Shown: positions 7,598 to 17,184, counted from the stretch's first letter. The stretch is 64,000 nt of DNA from G963674665 sp964609625 (GCA_964609625.1 CAZSRS010000007.1:62001-126000); one strand, 5' to 3'. Program-made: numbers and translations. The notes: generated from the letters alone by a model not told the origin.

Positions 7598-8560
7598 ATG
7601 ACGAAACACTCGCGCGACGACCTGCTCGCCCAGGGCAAGAACCTGGCCGAAACCCTGCACCGCAACATCGAGACCGTGATCCACGGCCAGAGCCACGCCG
7701 TGCGCAAGCTCCTGGCCTGTTTCGCCGGGAGCGGCCACGCCCTGATGGAAGACGTGCCCGGCACCGGCAAGACCACCCTGGCCAAGGCCTTCGCCCGCTC
7801 CATGGAGGCGCGCTTCTCCAGGGTGCAGTTCACCCCCGACCTCCTGCCCACCGACATCCTCGGGGTCTCCATCTTTGACCAGCGCGACCAGGTCTTCCGC
7901 TTCCACCAAGGCCCTATCTTCACCAACATCCTGTTGGCGGACGAGATCAACCGTGCGTCTCCGCGCACCCAGTCCGCCCTGCTGGAGGCCATGGCCGAGG
8001 AGCAGGTCAGCGTGGACGGCGTGTTGCACAGGCTCGAGCGCCCCTTCTTCGTGGTGGCCACCCAAAACCCCTCGGACTTCCACGGCACCTACCCCTTGCC
8101 CGAATCCCAGATGGACCGCTTCGCCATGCGCTTCACCATGGGGTATCTCCCGCCCGAGGAGGAAGTCGCCATGCTCGCGGCCCAGGTGCACGGCCACCCC
8201 CTGGACGATCTCCAACCCTGCTGCGATCTGGAGGCCGGCCTTCAATTGCAGGGAGCGGTGCGCGAGGTGCGCATCAACGACGAACTCAAGCGCTACGTGG
8301 TGGACATCGTGGACGCCACCCGCAGGGCGCCGGGCGTCCGGCTGGGCGCCAGCCCACGCGCCTCCCTGGCCCTGATGCGCTGTGCCCAGGCCCTGAGCCT
8401 GTTCGACGGCTACGAGTTCCTCAGGCCCGAGGCCGTGCAGGAGGCCGCCGTGCCCGTGCTGGTCCACCGCCTGGGCATGGAGCGCCAGAGCGAGTACTCG
8501 GGCGTGAGCGCCGCGGCCGTGGTGGAGGACATTCTCGGCTCCCTGCCGGTGCCGGCCTGA
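7598..8560 (+). CDS. MoxR-family AAA+ ATPase
   Basis: Chaperone-like AAA+ ATPase of the MoxR class, typically paired with DUF58 and transglutaminase proteins as here. Walker A is VPGTGKTTLAKA near residue 55, Walker B NILLADEINRASPRTQSALL near 110, and sensor 1 VVATQNPSDFHGTYPLPESQ near 150; the C-terminal lid domain follows to residue 320. I chose ATG 7598, preceded by GGAGG, over the in-frame ATG 7577, seven codons longer. The stop is 18 bases before the DUF58 start, so the three genes form an operon. Its substrate is unknown. Confidence 0.92.
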   Translation: MTKHSRDDLLAQGKNLAETLHRNIETVIHGQSHAVRKLLACFAGSGHALMEDVPGTGKTTLAKAFARSMEARFSRVQFTPDLLPTDILGVSIFDQRDQVFRFHQGPIFTNILLADEINRASPRTQSALLEAMAEEQVSVDGVLHRLERPFFVVATQNPSDFHGTYPLPESQMDRFAMRFTMGYLPPEEEVAMLAAQVHGHPLDDLQPCCDLEAGLQLQGAVREVRINDELKRYVVDIVDATRRAPGVRLGASPRASLALMRCAQALSLFDGYEFLRPEAVQEAAVPVLVHRLGMERQSEYSGVSAAAVVEDILGSLPVPA

Positions 8561-8578
8561 GCCGTGCGGGAGCTGGCC

Positions 8579-10012
8579 ATGCCCCTTTTCCTCGGCACGC
8601 GTGCGTACCTCCAACTGGACACATCTCCCCCGGCACGCCTCGCCCGCCGCATGCTGGCCATGTACCGCGTCTTCAGGCAGGTGGGGCGACGCTCCATGCA
8701 GCGTTTCACCCCCACGGGGCGCTTCGTGCTCTGGGCCTACGTGGCTTCCCTGGTCTTCGTGGTGAACACGCGGCGGACCATGAACTACCAGATCTTCAGC
8801 CTGCTGCTCACACTGCTGGTGATCGCCTTTGTAGCGAGCCGCTTTCGACGCATCCAGCCGGACGAGCTTGCCGTACGTCGCGTCACGCCCAGGCTGGCCA
8901 CGGCCGGTGAGCCCTTGCGCTATACGCTGGTGCTGCGCAACAACGGCTCCGCGCCCCAGCGCAGTTTGACCCTCCTGGAAAGCCTGGAGCCCGAGCACGC
9001 CATGGCCGGGGAGTGGTCACTGCTGCACAGGAAGGGGCAGCCCTCCCCCGTACAATTGGCCTGGGCCGCCCTGGCCGCCCGCGAAGCCGGCGGCGGGCTC
9101 CTGGTCAGGGAGCTACCCGTGCCGGACCTGCCTGCGAACGGCGAGGCCCGGCTCCAGGTGGAACTGGATGCGCCCCGGCGCGGCGTGCTGCACTTCCGGG
9201 AGAGCGCCCTGGCCGTGCCCGATCCCCTGGGCCTGTTCCGCGCCATGACTCCCCTGCACGGCGGGGAGAAGATCGTGGTGCTACCCAAGCGCCATGTACT
9301 GCCCCTCATCGATCTCACGGGGGGGCGCAGGCGCCAGCCCGGCGGCATCCGCCTGGCCAGCCGGGTTGGGGAGAGCGGTGAGTTCACCTCCTTGCGGGAG
9401 TATCGCCGTGGCGACCCACTCAAACGCATCCACTGGCGCAGTTGGGCTCGGCACGGCAAGCCCATCGTCATGGAGTTCCAGGAGGAGTTCTTCACCCGCC
9501 ACGCCCTGGTGTTGGATACCTTTCCCGCGCCGCAGCGGATGCCGGCCCCGGAGGACGTACGCTGCTTCGAGGAAGCCGTGAGCCTGGCCTCTTCCTTTGC
9601 CGCCATGGAACGTCCCCAGGATGCCCTGCTGGACCTGCTGTTCGTGGAGGCCAAGGCCCATTGCTTCACTGCGGGGCGCGGCCTGGGAGACACCGGCCGG
9701 ATGCTGGAAATCCTTGCCGGCGTGCGCCCTTGCCTGGATAGACCATTTTCCGATTTGGCCCGAATGGTGGCGGCGCAAGGTGCACTGGTCAGCGGCTGCA
9801 TCTGCGTGTTTCTGGGGTATGACGCCCAACGCCGCGCACTGGTGCGGGAACTGCTGATGCAAAAGGTGGAGGTGCTGGGCCTCGTGCTCGCGCCCGCGAA
9901 CAGGCCGCTGCCAGAAGTGGACAACGCCCCCGGACTCCGCATGCTGGCCTTGCACCCCGGAGAGGTGGCAGGAGCCGTGCAAACCCTGGACAACAGCGGA
10001 GCGCGGCCATGA
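8579..10012 (+). CDS. DUF58-domain membrane protein
   Basis: Partner of MoxR-type ATPases. Two hydrophobic segments near residues 45-85 (LWAYVASLVFVVNT and QIFSLLLTLLVIAFVA) anchor it; the remainder is a soluble beta-rich region followed by the DUF58 signature around residue 280, EYRRGDPLKRIHWRSWARHG. A vWA-like fold follows to the C-terminus. The start at ATG 8579 is taken because CGGGAG lies six bases upstream; GTG 8564 is also in frame. The stop overlaps the next gene's ATG as ATGA. Function within the cluster (cell-envelope maturation or stress) is inferred from family context only. Confidence 0.9.
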   Translation: MPLFLGTRAYLQLDTSPPARLARRMLAMYRVFRQVGRRSMQRFTPTGRFVLWAYVASLVFVVNTRRTMNYQIFSLLLTLLVIAFVASRFRRIQPDELAVRRVTPRLATAGEPLRYTLVLRNNGSAPQRSLTLLESLEPEHAMAGEWSLLHRKGQPSPVQLAWAALAAREAGGGLLVRELPVPDLPANGEARLQVELDAPRRGVLHFRESALAVPDPLGLFRAMTPLHGGEKIVVLPKRHVLPLIDLTGGRRRQPGGIRLASRVGESGEFTSLREYRRGDPLKRIHWRSWARHGKPIVMEFQEEFFTRHALVLDTFPAPQRMPAPEDVRCFEEAVSLASSFAAMERPQDALLDLLFVEAKAHCFTAGRGLGDTGRMLEILAGVRPCLDRPFSDLARMVAAQGALVSGCICVFLGYDAQRRALVRELLMQKVEVLGLVLAPANRPLPEVDNAPGLRMLALHPGEVAGAVQTLDNSGARP

Positions 10013-11970
10013 GCCTGCCGCCGCTGTTCATGGCCGGGGTGCTGGTCTTCTGGGGCTGGCAGACAGGGCTGTTGGCGCAGGGGGTGTTCATGGGGCTCTG
10101 CCTGGAGGTACCGCGACTGCTGTCCCTGCGTCTGCGTATCCAGCCCAAGGATTTCAGCCGGCTGCTGGACCTGTGCATCGTCCTGGTGCTCGGGCTGGCC
10201 CTGTACCTCTATCTCACGCCCATGCGCGAGGCCGAGCTGCTGGTGTTGGTACGTTGGCTGCCCATGCCGCTCTTTCCCCTGGCCCTGGCCGAGGCCTTTG
10301 ACGAAAACCGGCGGGCACGGTTCGCCGGCCTGTTATATACGGTGCGACGCAAACGCAGCCTCCTGGCCAGGCCTCCCACCCCGCTGCACGTTTCCGGCAT
10401 CTACGTCCTGATCTGCCTGTTCGCGGCCGGCGCGGCCAACACCCGCTCCGAGCTGTTCTATCCGCTCATGGCCGGCCTCGCGCTCTGGGGTCTGCTTTCG
10501 GTCAGGCCTTTGCGTCACGGCAGGGGGACTTGGCTGCTCATGGCCCTGCTCTGCCTGCTCCTGGGCTTTGCCGGGCAGTGGAGCGTGCACGCCATACAAC
10601 AGGCGGTACGCGACTGGGTGCGCTTCGATCCCCTGCGTAGGAGCACCACCATCGGCGAGGTGGGCGAAGTCAAACTCTCGGACCGCATCGAACTCCGGGT
10701 GTGCACGGCACAGCCCCTGACCGAGCCGCTCTTGCTGCGCGAAGCCACCTACAACTACTTTGCCCAGGGTACCTGGCACGCCACCGGCGGCGCCTTCGTA
10801 CCGATACATCCCCTACCAAAAGACGCAAACATGGACCCGAGCCGGGACGACACGCCACGAGACTGGCCCCTGACGCCCGAAACTCCCCAGCCTGCCGATC
10901 TCGCCGACGTGCGGGCCCTGCCCGGCGGGCTCGAGATCTACCAGTACACTCCCCGGCGTGAACGCCTGCTGGCCCTGCCCCCAGATGCTATACAGCTGCA
11001 AGGTCTGGTGGCGGAAAAGGTCTCGGTGAGTTCCTTGGGTGCGGTGCTGGCGCACAGTGTCAGGGGATTGGTGTCCTTCGGCGTGCTGGTCGCACCCGGA
11101 GCAGGAGTGGACGAGCCCCCCACCGCCGTGGACATGATCACTCCCACCAGCCGTGAGCTGCTGCATGAAATCGTGGCGGATCTAGAACTGGAGGGCCTGG
11201 GCGAGCAGGAAAAAGTCCGGCGCATCCGGGCCTATTACCTGAACAACTTCCGCTACACCCTCACACTGGAGCGCACACGCCCGGACCTGCAACCACTGGA
11301 CGAATTCCTGGCCCACACCCGCGCCGGGCACTGCGAGTACTTTGCCCTGGCCGTGGCCTACACCCTGCGCATGGCCGGCATCCCCTCGCGCTACGCCGTG
11401 GGCTACGCGGTCCAGGAATACAGTCCCTTGGAAAAACTCTACGTGGCGCGGGGGCACCATCACCACGCCTGGGCCCTGGCCTGGGTGGACGACCGCTGGC
11501 AGGACGTGGACGCCACGCCCCCGGTCTGGTTCGTGGAGGACGCGCCCGAGCAGGGATTCTTCCACCGGCTGGCCGATCTGCGGCAACACTTGGTTTTCGC
11601 CTTCAACCAATGGCGCTGGCTCGGCGGGGACACCACCCTGAAGCGCATCCTGCTCTGGACCGTGGCGCCGCTCCTGTTGTTCCTGCTGCTGCGGCTGGCG
11701 CGGCAACACTCCATCCGGCGGCTTGGATCAGGGCGCACGCCGGTTGCCGAAGGGAATCCCTTCGCACCGGTGGAGAAGCGGTTGCGCCGAGACGGCTGGA
11801 AACGAGGGGCCTCGGAACCGTGGGGCGATTTCCTGCTCCGCGCCGGAGCCTCGTCCCTTGAACCCGCCCTGCGGCTGTACTACCGCCGCCGCTTCGACCC
11901 CAGGGGCGCCACCCCAGCGGAAGAACGTCAGTTGGAGGAAACCGTGCGCCTCTGGATGGAGAAGCGCTGA
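10009..11970 (+). CDS. TgpA-like transglutaminase-domain membrane protein
   Basis: 653 residues with the TgpA layout: about five to six TM segments in the first 200 residues, a periplasmic transglutaminase core, one TM near 545 (LLWTVAPLLLFLLLRLA) and a cytoplasmic DUF4129-like tail. Catalytic Cys is in RAGHCEYFALAVAYTLR (about 440), the His in ARGHHHHAWALAWVD (about 483-486) and the Asp in DVDATPPVW. TgpA-family enzymes are envelope-located transamidases or peptidases. It overlaps the DUF58 gene by four bases and completes a MoxR-DUF58-TgpA operon, a widely conserved trio. Confidence 0.92.
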   Translation: MSLPPLFMAGVLVFWGWQTGLLAQGVFMGLCLEVPRLLSLRLRIQPKDFSRLLDLCIVLVLGLALYLYLTPMREAELLVLVRWLPMPLFPLALAEAFDENRRARFAGLLYTVRRKRSLLARPPTPLHVSGIYVLICLFAAGAANTRSELFYPLMAGLALWGLLSVRPLRHGRGTWLLMALLCLLLGFAGQWSVHAIQQAVRDWVRFDPLRRSTTIGEVGEVKLSDRIELRVCTAQPLTEPLLLREATYNYFAQGTWHATGGAFVPIHPLPKDANMDPSRDDTPRDWPLTPETPQPADLADVRALPGGLEIYQYTPRRERLLALPPDAIQLQGLVAEKVSVSSLGAVLAHSVRGLVSFGVLVAPGAGVDEPPTAVDMITPTSRELLHEIVADLELEGLGEQEKVRRIRAYYLNNFRYTLTLERTRPDLQPLDEFLAHTRAGHCEYFALAVAYTLRMAGIPSRYAVGYAVQEYSPLEKLYVARGHHHHAWALAWVDDRWQDVDATPPVWFVEDAPEQGFFHRLADLRQHLVFAFNQWRWLGGDTTLKRILLWTVAPLLLFLLLRLARQHSIRRLGSGRTPVAEGNPFAPVEKRLRRDGWKRGASEPWGDFLLRAGASSLEPALRLYYRRRFDPRGATPAEERQLEETVRLWMEKR

Positions 11971-12077
11971 GCACCCTGCCCGACGTGCCACGGGGCTTCC
12001 ATCATGCCGTGATCAGAAATGGATCTGAAAGGCACGTCGGGACGGCGCGCCAAGTGTATAAGCGGCGGTGGGCCGCA

Positions 12078-12563
12078 TCAAACGAAGCGGTTGTCCGAGC
12101 GGGTCGAGGCAACGTCAGCGCAGTCCTTGCACATCCAACCGGTACGCACGTTTTCACGCTGGTCGAACTGGGGGATGTAGGGCTTGATATCCAGCAGGGG
12201 CGTGCCGTCGAGCACATCCACTCCGCGCAGGAACACCACGTTGTCTTCCACACGCAGCACCTCGACGATGGACATACCTATTCCGCTTGGCCTGAGCGGA
12301 GAGCGGGTGGCGAAAACTCCCCTCGCCCGCGTGTCCAGGTAGGGCACCACTTCGAGTTTCACGTTACCCGCCCTGTGGAAATGGTAGAGCAGATAGATGT
12401 GGCTGAACCCATCGAGGTCCCTGAGACCCGGAGCGAGTTCCGGCCTGAGAACGGCCGTTCCTTCGACTTCCTTGGCTCCAACGGGTTGGATGGGCATGTT
12501 CTCCAGGGACGTGTACGGGGAATGGATCGTGCCGATCTGCTCGATGCTGACGGAAATGTGCAC
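12078..12563 (-). CDS. trmO: tRNA (adenine-N6)-methyltransferase TrmO-like (TsaA/YaeB)
   Basis: UPF0066/TsaA-family protein; the E. coli member TrmO uses SAM to convert t6A37 to m6t6A37 in tRNA. Seen: IGTIHSPYTSLENMPIQPV at the N-terminus, DLDGFSHIYLLYHFH in the middle, and the signature TRSPLRPSGIGMSIVEVL near 90, followed by GTPLLDIKPYIPQFD. At 161 residues it consists of the core domain only, without the C-terminal domain of the E. coli enzyme. It stands alone, convergent with the transglutaminase operon. The tail holds an extra WMCKDC motif that may bind metal. Confidence 0.85.
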   Translation of the reverse strand: MHISVSIEQIGTIHSPYTSLENMPIQPVGAKEVEGTAVLRPELAPGLRDLDGFSHIYLLYHFHRAGNVKLEVVPYLDTRARGVFATRSPLRPSGIGMSIVEVLRVEDNVVFLRGVDVLDGTPLLDIKPYIPQFDQRENVRTGWMCKDCADVASTRSDNRFV

Positions 12564-12882
12564 TGGATTGTCTCCTCGGTCATTTCAAGAGGAATCTGGG
12601 AAGGCCTGGGCGGTCACTCCCACACAAGTTCACGGGAAGCATGCCGAGCCCCTTGGCGTGCCCATCACTTTTTGCACCTTGCCAGAGACGCGCCCAAAAT
12701 ACATCTAAAAAATGCTCGTTTTACTCGGTTCTTGCCCGTGTGCCCCACAGAATCTCTTTTTCCAGGATGTCGTGTGTCCTGGAAGCCATGTAACATGACA
12801 CCGCTCCCCCGTGGAACAGGGGAGCGGTGTTGTTGCACGGCGGCATGCGACGTGCTTGAAATCTTCCTGTTGCTTGAAGGTG
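12564..12882. other. Intergenic gap (319 bp) with one hairpin
   Basis: Holds the trmO upstream region and the 3' hairpin of the membrane-protein gene on its right (12798-12830). The part from 12690 to 12780 is somewhat AT-richer. I find no coding frame with a ribosome site, and no RNA gene. Confidence 0.7.
12798..12830 (-). terminator. Hairpin terminator candidate
   Basis: ACACCGCTCCCC (12798-12809) pairs perfectly with GGGGAGCGGTGT (12819-12830) around a 9-nt loop. It lies 53 bases beyond the stop of the minus-strand membrane protein. The tract after it on that strand (CATGTTAC) is only weakly T-rich, so termination may be partial. Confidence 0.65.
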
Positions 12883-13536
12883 CTACTTGAAAAAGCGTGT
12901 GTTCTCTTCGATGCGCAAAAGGATCGGCACCATGAGGAAGAGGATGAGGAAGGTCAGAGTGCTGATGATGAAAAGCAAAAGATTGGTGCGTTCCTGGAAT
13001 GACGCCTCCCAGCGCTGCTCTTCCTTGCGCAACAATTCGCTGAAGATCATCTCGTATTTTTTTGCCATGTTGTGATAGAGTTCAAGCGTCCCCTCGCCGT
13101 TGAGGTTCAGCGTGTCCTTGTTCTCTTCCAGCCATACGCGGAAGCCATCCAGAAAGGAATACAAGCCGCCCGCGAAGCGGGTCCGTCTGTTCTCCGGCAC
13201 GTGCGACATCCAGTCAACGATCTGGCCGTAGAACTGCGTTTCGAAACTGAAGTCGGTCACGATCTTTTTCAGAATGCTGTCATACTTGTTCTCGATGGCC
13301 CGCTTGGTATCGAGTCTTGAAAAATCCTGGTCAACCACACGTTCCCCTGGCAGACCGAGATAGGACTTGAACGCCTTGAAATCCGGCTCCTGCAATCGGT
13401 CCGGAGCCGCGCCAAAATACTGTATGATGCCCACGATGAAGGCGATGAGACAGACCAGGACCATGAAAAAGGAAAAGAACTTGCCAAACGAAAACAGCAG
13501 TGCGGTGTATTTGTTCATTTTTCCAGCGTCGTACAT
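12883..13536 (-). CDS. Hypothetical membrane protein with large central loop
   Basis: 217 residues. TM1 at about 16-42 (FFSFFMVLVCLIAFIVGII) and TM2 near the C-terminus (LLLFIISTLTFLILFLMVPI), with about 135 helical, charged residues between them and a short basic tail. ATG 13536 is chosen for the GGGAG site upstream; ATG 13518 (MNKYTALLF) is also possible. Two TM helices around an extracytoplasmic helical loop recall sensor or MCP-like input modules without their output. No family recognised. Confidence 0.7.
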   Translation of the reverse strand: MYDAGKMNKYTALLFSFGKFFSFFMVLVCLIAFIVGIIQYFGAAPDRLQEPDFKAFKSYLGLPGERVVDQDFSRLDTKRAIENKYDSILKKIVTDFSFETQFYGQIVDWMSHVPENRRTRFAGGLYSFLDGFRVWLEENKDTLNLNGEGTLELYHNMAKKYEMIFSELLRKEEQRWEASFQERTNLLLFIISTLTFLILFLMVPILLRIEENTRFFK

Positions 13537-13802
13537 TCCAAACTCCCTTGCAGGCCTCCCGCGGGCGCAGCCCCGTGCATCCATGCGCCCTATAGCTGGC
13601 GCCGGCCGCCGACCGCTCCGAATTCCAAGGCCTTGACTCGTTTTGGTTGTGGCTTCCGCATAGTTTCCGGCTGATGAAACCCGTTTTAATATGCACTTTG
13701 CCCGAGCCTGGCAAGAATAAATACAAGCAACAGCTCCGGTCCATCCAGGAACATTGCCAGGCGGCCTCCGGGCATGGTATCCGTCCCGATTGGGAGACGA
13801 CC

Positions 13803-14663
13803 ATGCCGCGATTCCACGAACTGGCCACCTTCGCCTTCGACCCCTTGCACCACTTCTGGGAGCGCCGCAGCACCAAGCGCGGCCTGGCCACCATCCTGCT
13901 GGTGGCCTTTGTCCTGGGCATCGTGGGCATCGAACTGAACCGGCACGGGTTGCTGCCCCCCTGGTTGGCGCAGCACACGCCCTACAAGCATTTTTACGCC
14001 ATCAAGCTGGCCTTCACCCTGGTGCTGCTCATCGAGGTGGTGGACCTGGTCTTCGTCATTCCCTGCTCCCTGTCCAAGGCGGTGGGCAAGCAGTTCCAAA
14101 TCCTGTCGTTGATCCTCCTGCGCAACGCCTTCAAGGAGCTGATCCACTTCCAGGAGCCCATCCAGATCAGCAACCCTCTCGAGCAGATTCTGCCCATAGT
14201 CTCGGATTGCACCGGCGCCGTGCTGATTTTCGTGGGTCTGGGCATCTACTTCAGGCTGCAAAAGCCCCACCGCACGGACGCAAGGCTCGATCTCTACAGG
14301 TTCGTGGCCGCGAAAAAGGCCGTGGCGCTGCTGCTTCTGCTGCTCTTTTCCCTGTCCGGGGCCTGGGTGACGTATGTCTTTTTTTCAGGCGGTGAGCGGG
14401 TGGACTACTTCGAGGTGGTGTACACCATCCTGATCTTCAGCGATATCCTGCTGGTGCTCATCGCCCAGAGGCATCAGCCCTCGTTCCACGCCATCTTCCG
14501 CAATTCGGGTTATGCCGTGGCCACGCTGCTGATACGCCTGGCCCTGGCCGCGCCACGGTACTACGACGCCGGCATCGGCCTTTTCGCCGTGCTCTATGCC
14601 GTGGGCCTGACCATGGCCTACAACACCTACGGCGAAGACGCGGAACGACATACCGGACACTGA
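13803..14663 (+). CDS. Polytopic integral membrane protein, unknown
   Basis: 286 residues from ATG 13803 (GGGAGACGACC upstream). About seven TM segments, including LATILLVAFVLGIVGIEL, FYAIKLAFTLVLLIEVVDLV, GAVLIFVGLGIYF, AVALLLLLLFSLSGAWVTYV, VVYTILIFSDILLVLIA and IGLFAVLYAVGLTMAY. A cytoplasmic loop carries VGKQFQILSLILLRNAFKEL. No transporter signature or catalytic motif is recognised. It stands alone, with a divergent membrane protein before it and a convergent bacteriohemerythrin after it. Confidence 0.75.
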   Translation: MPRFHELATFAFDPLHHFWERRSTKRGLATILLVAFVLGIVGIELNRHGLLPPWLAQHTPYKHFYAIKLAFTLVLLIEVVDLVFVIPCSLSKAVGKQFQILSLILLRNAFKELIHFQEPIQISNPLEQILPIVSDCTGAVLIFVGLGIYFRLQKPHRTDARLDLYRFVAAKKAVALLLLLLFSLSGAWVTYVFFSGGERVDYFEVVYTILIFSDILLVLIAQRHQPSFHAIFRNSGYAVATLLIRLALAAPRYYDAGIGLFAVLYAVGLTMAYNTYGEDAERHTGH

Positions 14664-14703
14664 CCTCGCTATTTCCGGCTCCCGCTCGGGACATGGAAGG
14701 GGT

Positions 14704-15111
14704 CTACCGCGCTCCCTTTTCACGCAGAAACGCGGCGTACTTCATGTCAGTACGCTGGATGTGCTTGATCAACCAGCCCAGCAGAAAGCTTTCCATCTCT
14801 TGCAAGGTTTCCTGGATCTGCTCCAGGGGGCGTTGGGCAAAAAGCTCGATACGTTCGGAAAAGACCTGGTGCTCCCGCTTATGGGCGTCAAGTTCGGGAA
14901 AATCGTGTTTGGCCAGGAGCTTCTCCTCTGTCTGGAAGTGGTAGCGCACATAGCTGCGCAGGCTGTCCAGGCCCTCGATGACGGCGTTCTTCTCGAAGCC
15001 GCGGCCGGCCTTGTCGTACATGCTGTTGATGACGCGAAAAAGCTCCTCGTGCTGGATATCCACGCTCTCGATGCCCGTTGCCAGGGATCCATCCCACTGC
15101 ACTATGCCCAT
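14704..15111 (-). CDS. Bacteriohemerythrin
   Basis: Single-domain hemerythrin of 135 residues that would bind O2 reversibly at a diiron centre, serving O2 sensing, delivery or detoxification in microaerophiles and anaerobes. Iron ligands seen in order: IQHEELF (first His), YHFQTEEKLL (His and Glu), HKREHQVF (two His, partly ligands) and IKHIQRTDMKY (His and Asp). The start at 15111 has GAGGAG upstream; residues before it (MQSKEEQV) would be leader only. It follows, 44 bases downstream on the same strand, the carboxypeptidase gene. Family assignment is secure. Confidence 0.93.
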   Translation of the reverse strand: MGIVQWDGSLATGIESVDIQHEELFRVINSMYDKAGRGFEKNAVIEGLDSLRSYVRYHFQTEEKLLAKHDFPELDAHKREHQVFSERIELFAQRPLEQIQETLQEMESFLLGWLIKHIQRTDMKYAAFLREKGAR

Positions 15112-15154
15112 GACCTGCTCCTCTTTCGACTGCATGTCACCGTAACCGGGTTGT

Positions 15155-16048
15155 TCACTTTGCCGCTGTCTCCAGTGATCCTGGTAGCAACTCCACGTGG
15201 TTCCGCTCGAATCCGGCTTCCAGAAGCCGCGTGGCCTCGGCCGTGCGCACCTTGGGAGAAGGGGCGCCCAGCACCACGGCCAGTATCCGCACTCCGTCGC
15301 GCCGGGCCGTGGCCACGAGATTGTAGCCCGAGGCGTTCACGTACCCTGTCTTGAGGCCGTCCGCTCCGGGGAATTGGCCAAGGAGCTTGTTGCGGTTGCG
15401 CAGCTTGGCGCCCCCGTACCAGGCGAAGGGCATGGAATGCAGCCGCAGGGCCTGGGGAAAACGGCGCAGATACGCCTCGGCCAGGATGAGCATGTCCCTG
15501 GCCGTGACCAGTTGGGTGGGGGCGTTGAGGCCGTGGGGATTGGCAAAGCCCGAGTCGTACATGCCCAGTTCCTTGGCCACGGCGTTCATGCGCGCGACAA
15601 AGGCATCGAAGCCTCCGGGGTAGAACTCGGCCAAGGCAACGCAGGCGTCGTTGCCCGAGGCCACGGCCATGCCCTTGAGAATCTGCCACAGAGGGTAAGC
15701 ACGGCCGGTGACGATGCCCATGCTCGAACCGCCGGTGGCGTCGGCACGCTTGGACACGGGCACGCTGTCCACCAGACTGAAAATGCCCTTTTGCACGGCG
15801 TCAAAGGCCACGTAAAGGCTCATGATCTTGGCCAGAGAGGCCGGAGGCACGGCCTCGTCGGCATTGTGGGCGAAGAGCACCGACCCGTCCTCCATGTTCA
15901 CGACCATGGCGGCCCTGGCTTGGAATTGGGGCTCTTCTGGAGCAACCTGGGGTTCCTGCCGGGGAATGTCGACGGCCAATGCCACGCGCAGCGGCAGGAC
16001 CAGGGCCAGGAGCACGACGAGCAAGAATCTCTGACGGCGATGGGTCAT
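15155..16048 (-). CDS. D-alanyl-D-alanine carboxypeptidase (S11, PBP5/6-like)
   Basis: Trims the terminal D-Ala of peptidoglycan pentapeptides in the periplasm. Signal peptide at 1-25 (RRQRFLLVVLLALVLPLRVALA). The three penicillin-binding motifs are in order: SLAK (ASLAKIMSLY, catalytic Ser near residue 71), SGN (AVASGNDACVALAEF near 130) and KTG (GLKTGYVNASGYN near 232). At 297 residues it ends soon after the catalytic domain, lacking the C-terminal beta domain and amphipathic anchor of E. coli PBP5. ATG 16048 is preceded by GGTGGAG. Divergent from the SPOR-like gene. Confidence 0.92.
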   Translation of the reverse strand: MTHRRQRFLLVVLLALVLPLRVALAVDIPRQEPQVAPEEPQFQARAAMVVNMEDGSVLFAHNADEAVPPASLAKIMSLYVAFDAVQKGIFSLVDSVPVSKRADATGGSSMGIVTGRAYPLWQILKGMAVASGNDACVALAEFYPGGFDAFVARMNAVAKELGMYDSGFANPHGLNAPTQLVTARDMLILAEAYLRRFPQALRLHSMPFAWYGGAKLRNRNKLLGQFPGADGLKTGYVNASGYNLVATARRDGVRILAVVLGAPSPKVRTAEATRLLEAGFERNHVELLPGSLETAAK

Positions 16049-16116
16049 GATCTCCACCAGAAGGCTAGGGGTTTGTTTCAATCGGCACGCCCCAGGATAC
16101 ACCAGCGCGGGTCTGC

Positions 16117-16145
16117 TTGCAAAGCCGGTACACGGGGGCTATAGT
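16117..16145 (+). promoter_or_regulatory. Sigma-70 promoter candidate
   Basis: TTGCAA (16117-16122), 17 bases, TATAGT (16140-16145). This is a near-consensus housekeeping promoter pointing at the SPOR-like gene, about 90 bases before its ATG at 16235, in the divergent gap to the carboxypeptidase. Confidence 0.6.
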
Positions 16146-16234
16146 ACCATTGATCGAACCCCTGACGGCACGTACCGGAGCATTGTCCGTCGTTGTCAGC
16201 CGCTTGTCATGTCTTCTCGTGGAAGGATACCCGC

Positions 16235-17041
16235 ATGTCCCACGTGTTCAGGATCGCCTGCGTAATGCTTATCGTGTCACTGTTCCTCGCGCCCCCGGCC
16301 TGGGCCGAGGAAGGCGAAGCCCTCTACCAGGTGCAGATCGGCTCTTCAAAGAACCTCAAGGGAACCAAGTACTTCGCGACAAAGGCTTCGAGTGTCCTTG
16401 GCACGAGCACCTATATACTCTTCCGCTCCAGCTTCTATGTGGTGCTCACGGGGCACTACAGCTCCAGGGAGCAGGCCCAGGACAGGCTCATGGAAGTCCG
16501 CCAGCATTACAATGGCATGGTGGTGGCCTACGACCTCAATGACATCATCGCCGCGTTCAAGAATGGCGAGGAAGTGAGCGAGAAGGAGATCGTGGGTACT
16601 GTCTTTTCCGGGGAGACCGCCCTGAAAGCCCGTGAAAAGCGCATGCAGACCGAACCCATCCGGGAGGTCACCCGGACCCAGAGCACCGGCTTGCGGGGCG
16701 TGGTGGAAAAGGGGGTGCACAACGTACGCATGGAAGGCTGCACCCTGATCAACACGGAACGCATCGCCGGGTACGAATTCCAGACCAAGGCCACCCTCGC
16801 CGAGTTGGACCCCTACACCCTGGAGACCAAGGAAAAACACGGGACAAACCTCTACATCTGCATCCAGACCAAGGGCAAGCAGAACAAGGTGCTCATCGAG
16901 CAGTCGAGCGAAGGCAAGAGCACCTCCAGCCGCAAGGAGCACGTCCTCTCCCTCAAGCTGCATGCCACCGACGAACAGGGCGTGGAGAACGTGGCCCAGG
17001 CCCTGCGCGAGCTGATCAATTATTGTGCCACCAATCAGTAG
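16235..17041 (+). CDS. Secreted protein with SPOR-like N-terminal half
   Basis: 268 residues. A signal peptide ends at APPAWA (residue 24). Residues 28-100 look like a SPOR fold, opening YQVQIGSSKNLKGTKYF and closing HYSSREQAQDRLMEV; SPOR domains bind denuded glycan strands at division sites. The C-terminal half (about 150-268) is beta-rich with a Cys pair (MEGCTLINTER and LYICIQTKG) and no known family. The ATG follows GGAAGGA. Its divergent neighbour is the D,D-carboxypeptidase, which fits a peptidoglycan role. SPOR assignment is by pattern, not proven. Confidence 0.65.
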   Translation: MSHVFRIACVMLIVSLFLAPPAWAEEGEALYQVQIGSSKNLKGTKYFATKASSVLGTSTYILFRSSFYVVLTGHYSSREQAQDRLMEVRQHYNGMVVAYDLNDIIAAFKNGEEVSEKEIVGTVFSGETALKAREKRMQTEPIREVTRTQSTGLRGVVEKGVHNVRMEGCTLINTERIAGYEFQTKATLAELDPYTLETKEKHGTNLYICIQTKGKQNKVLIEQSSEGKSTSSRKEHVLSLKLHATDEQGVENVAQALRELINYCATNQ

Positions 17042-17184
17042 CCTCGGCACCGGGAACGGACAAACGGTGCATGCCACATGGGGCGTTGCCCCATGCTTGA
17101 TTACTCCCCGCTCCTCCAGGGCCGAGGTTTGGAATTGACCGGGTGCCTGCACCCAAAGCCCTGAAGGTGCGTCCCTGAATAAAG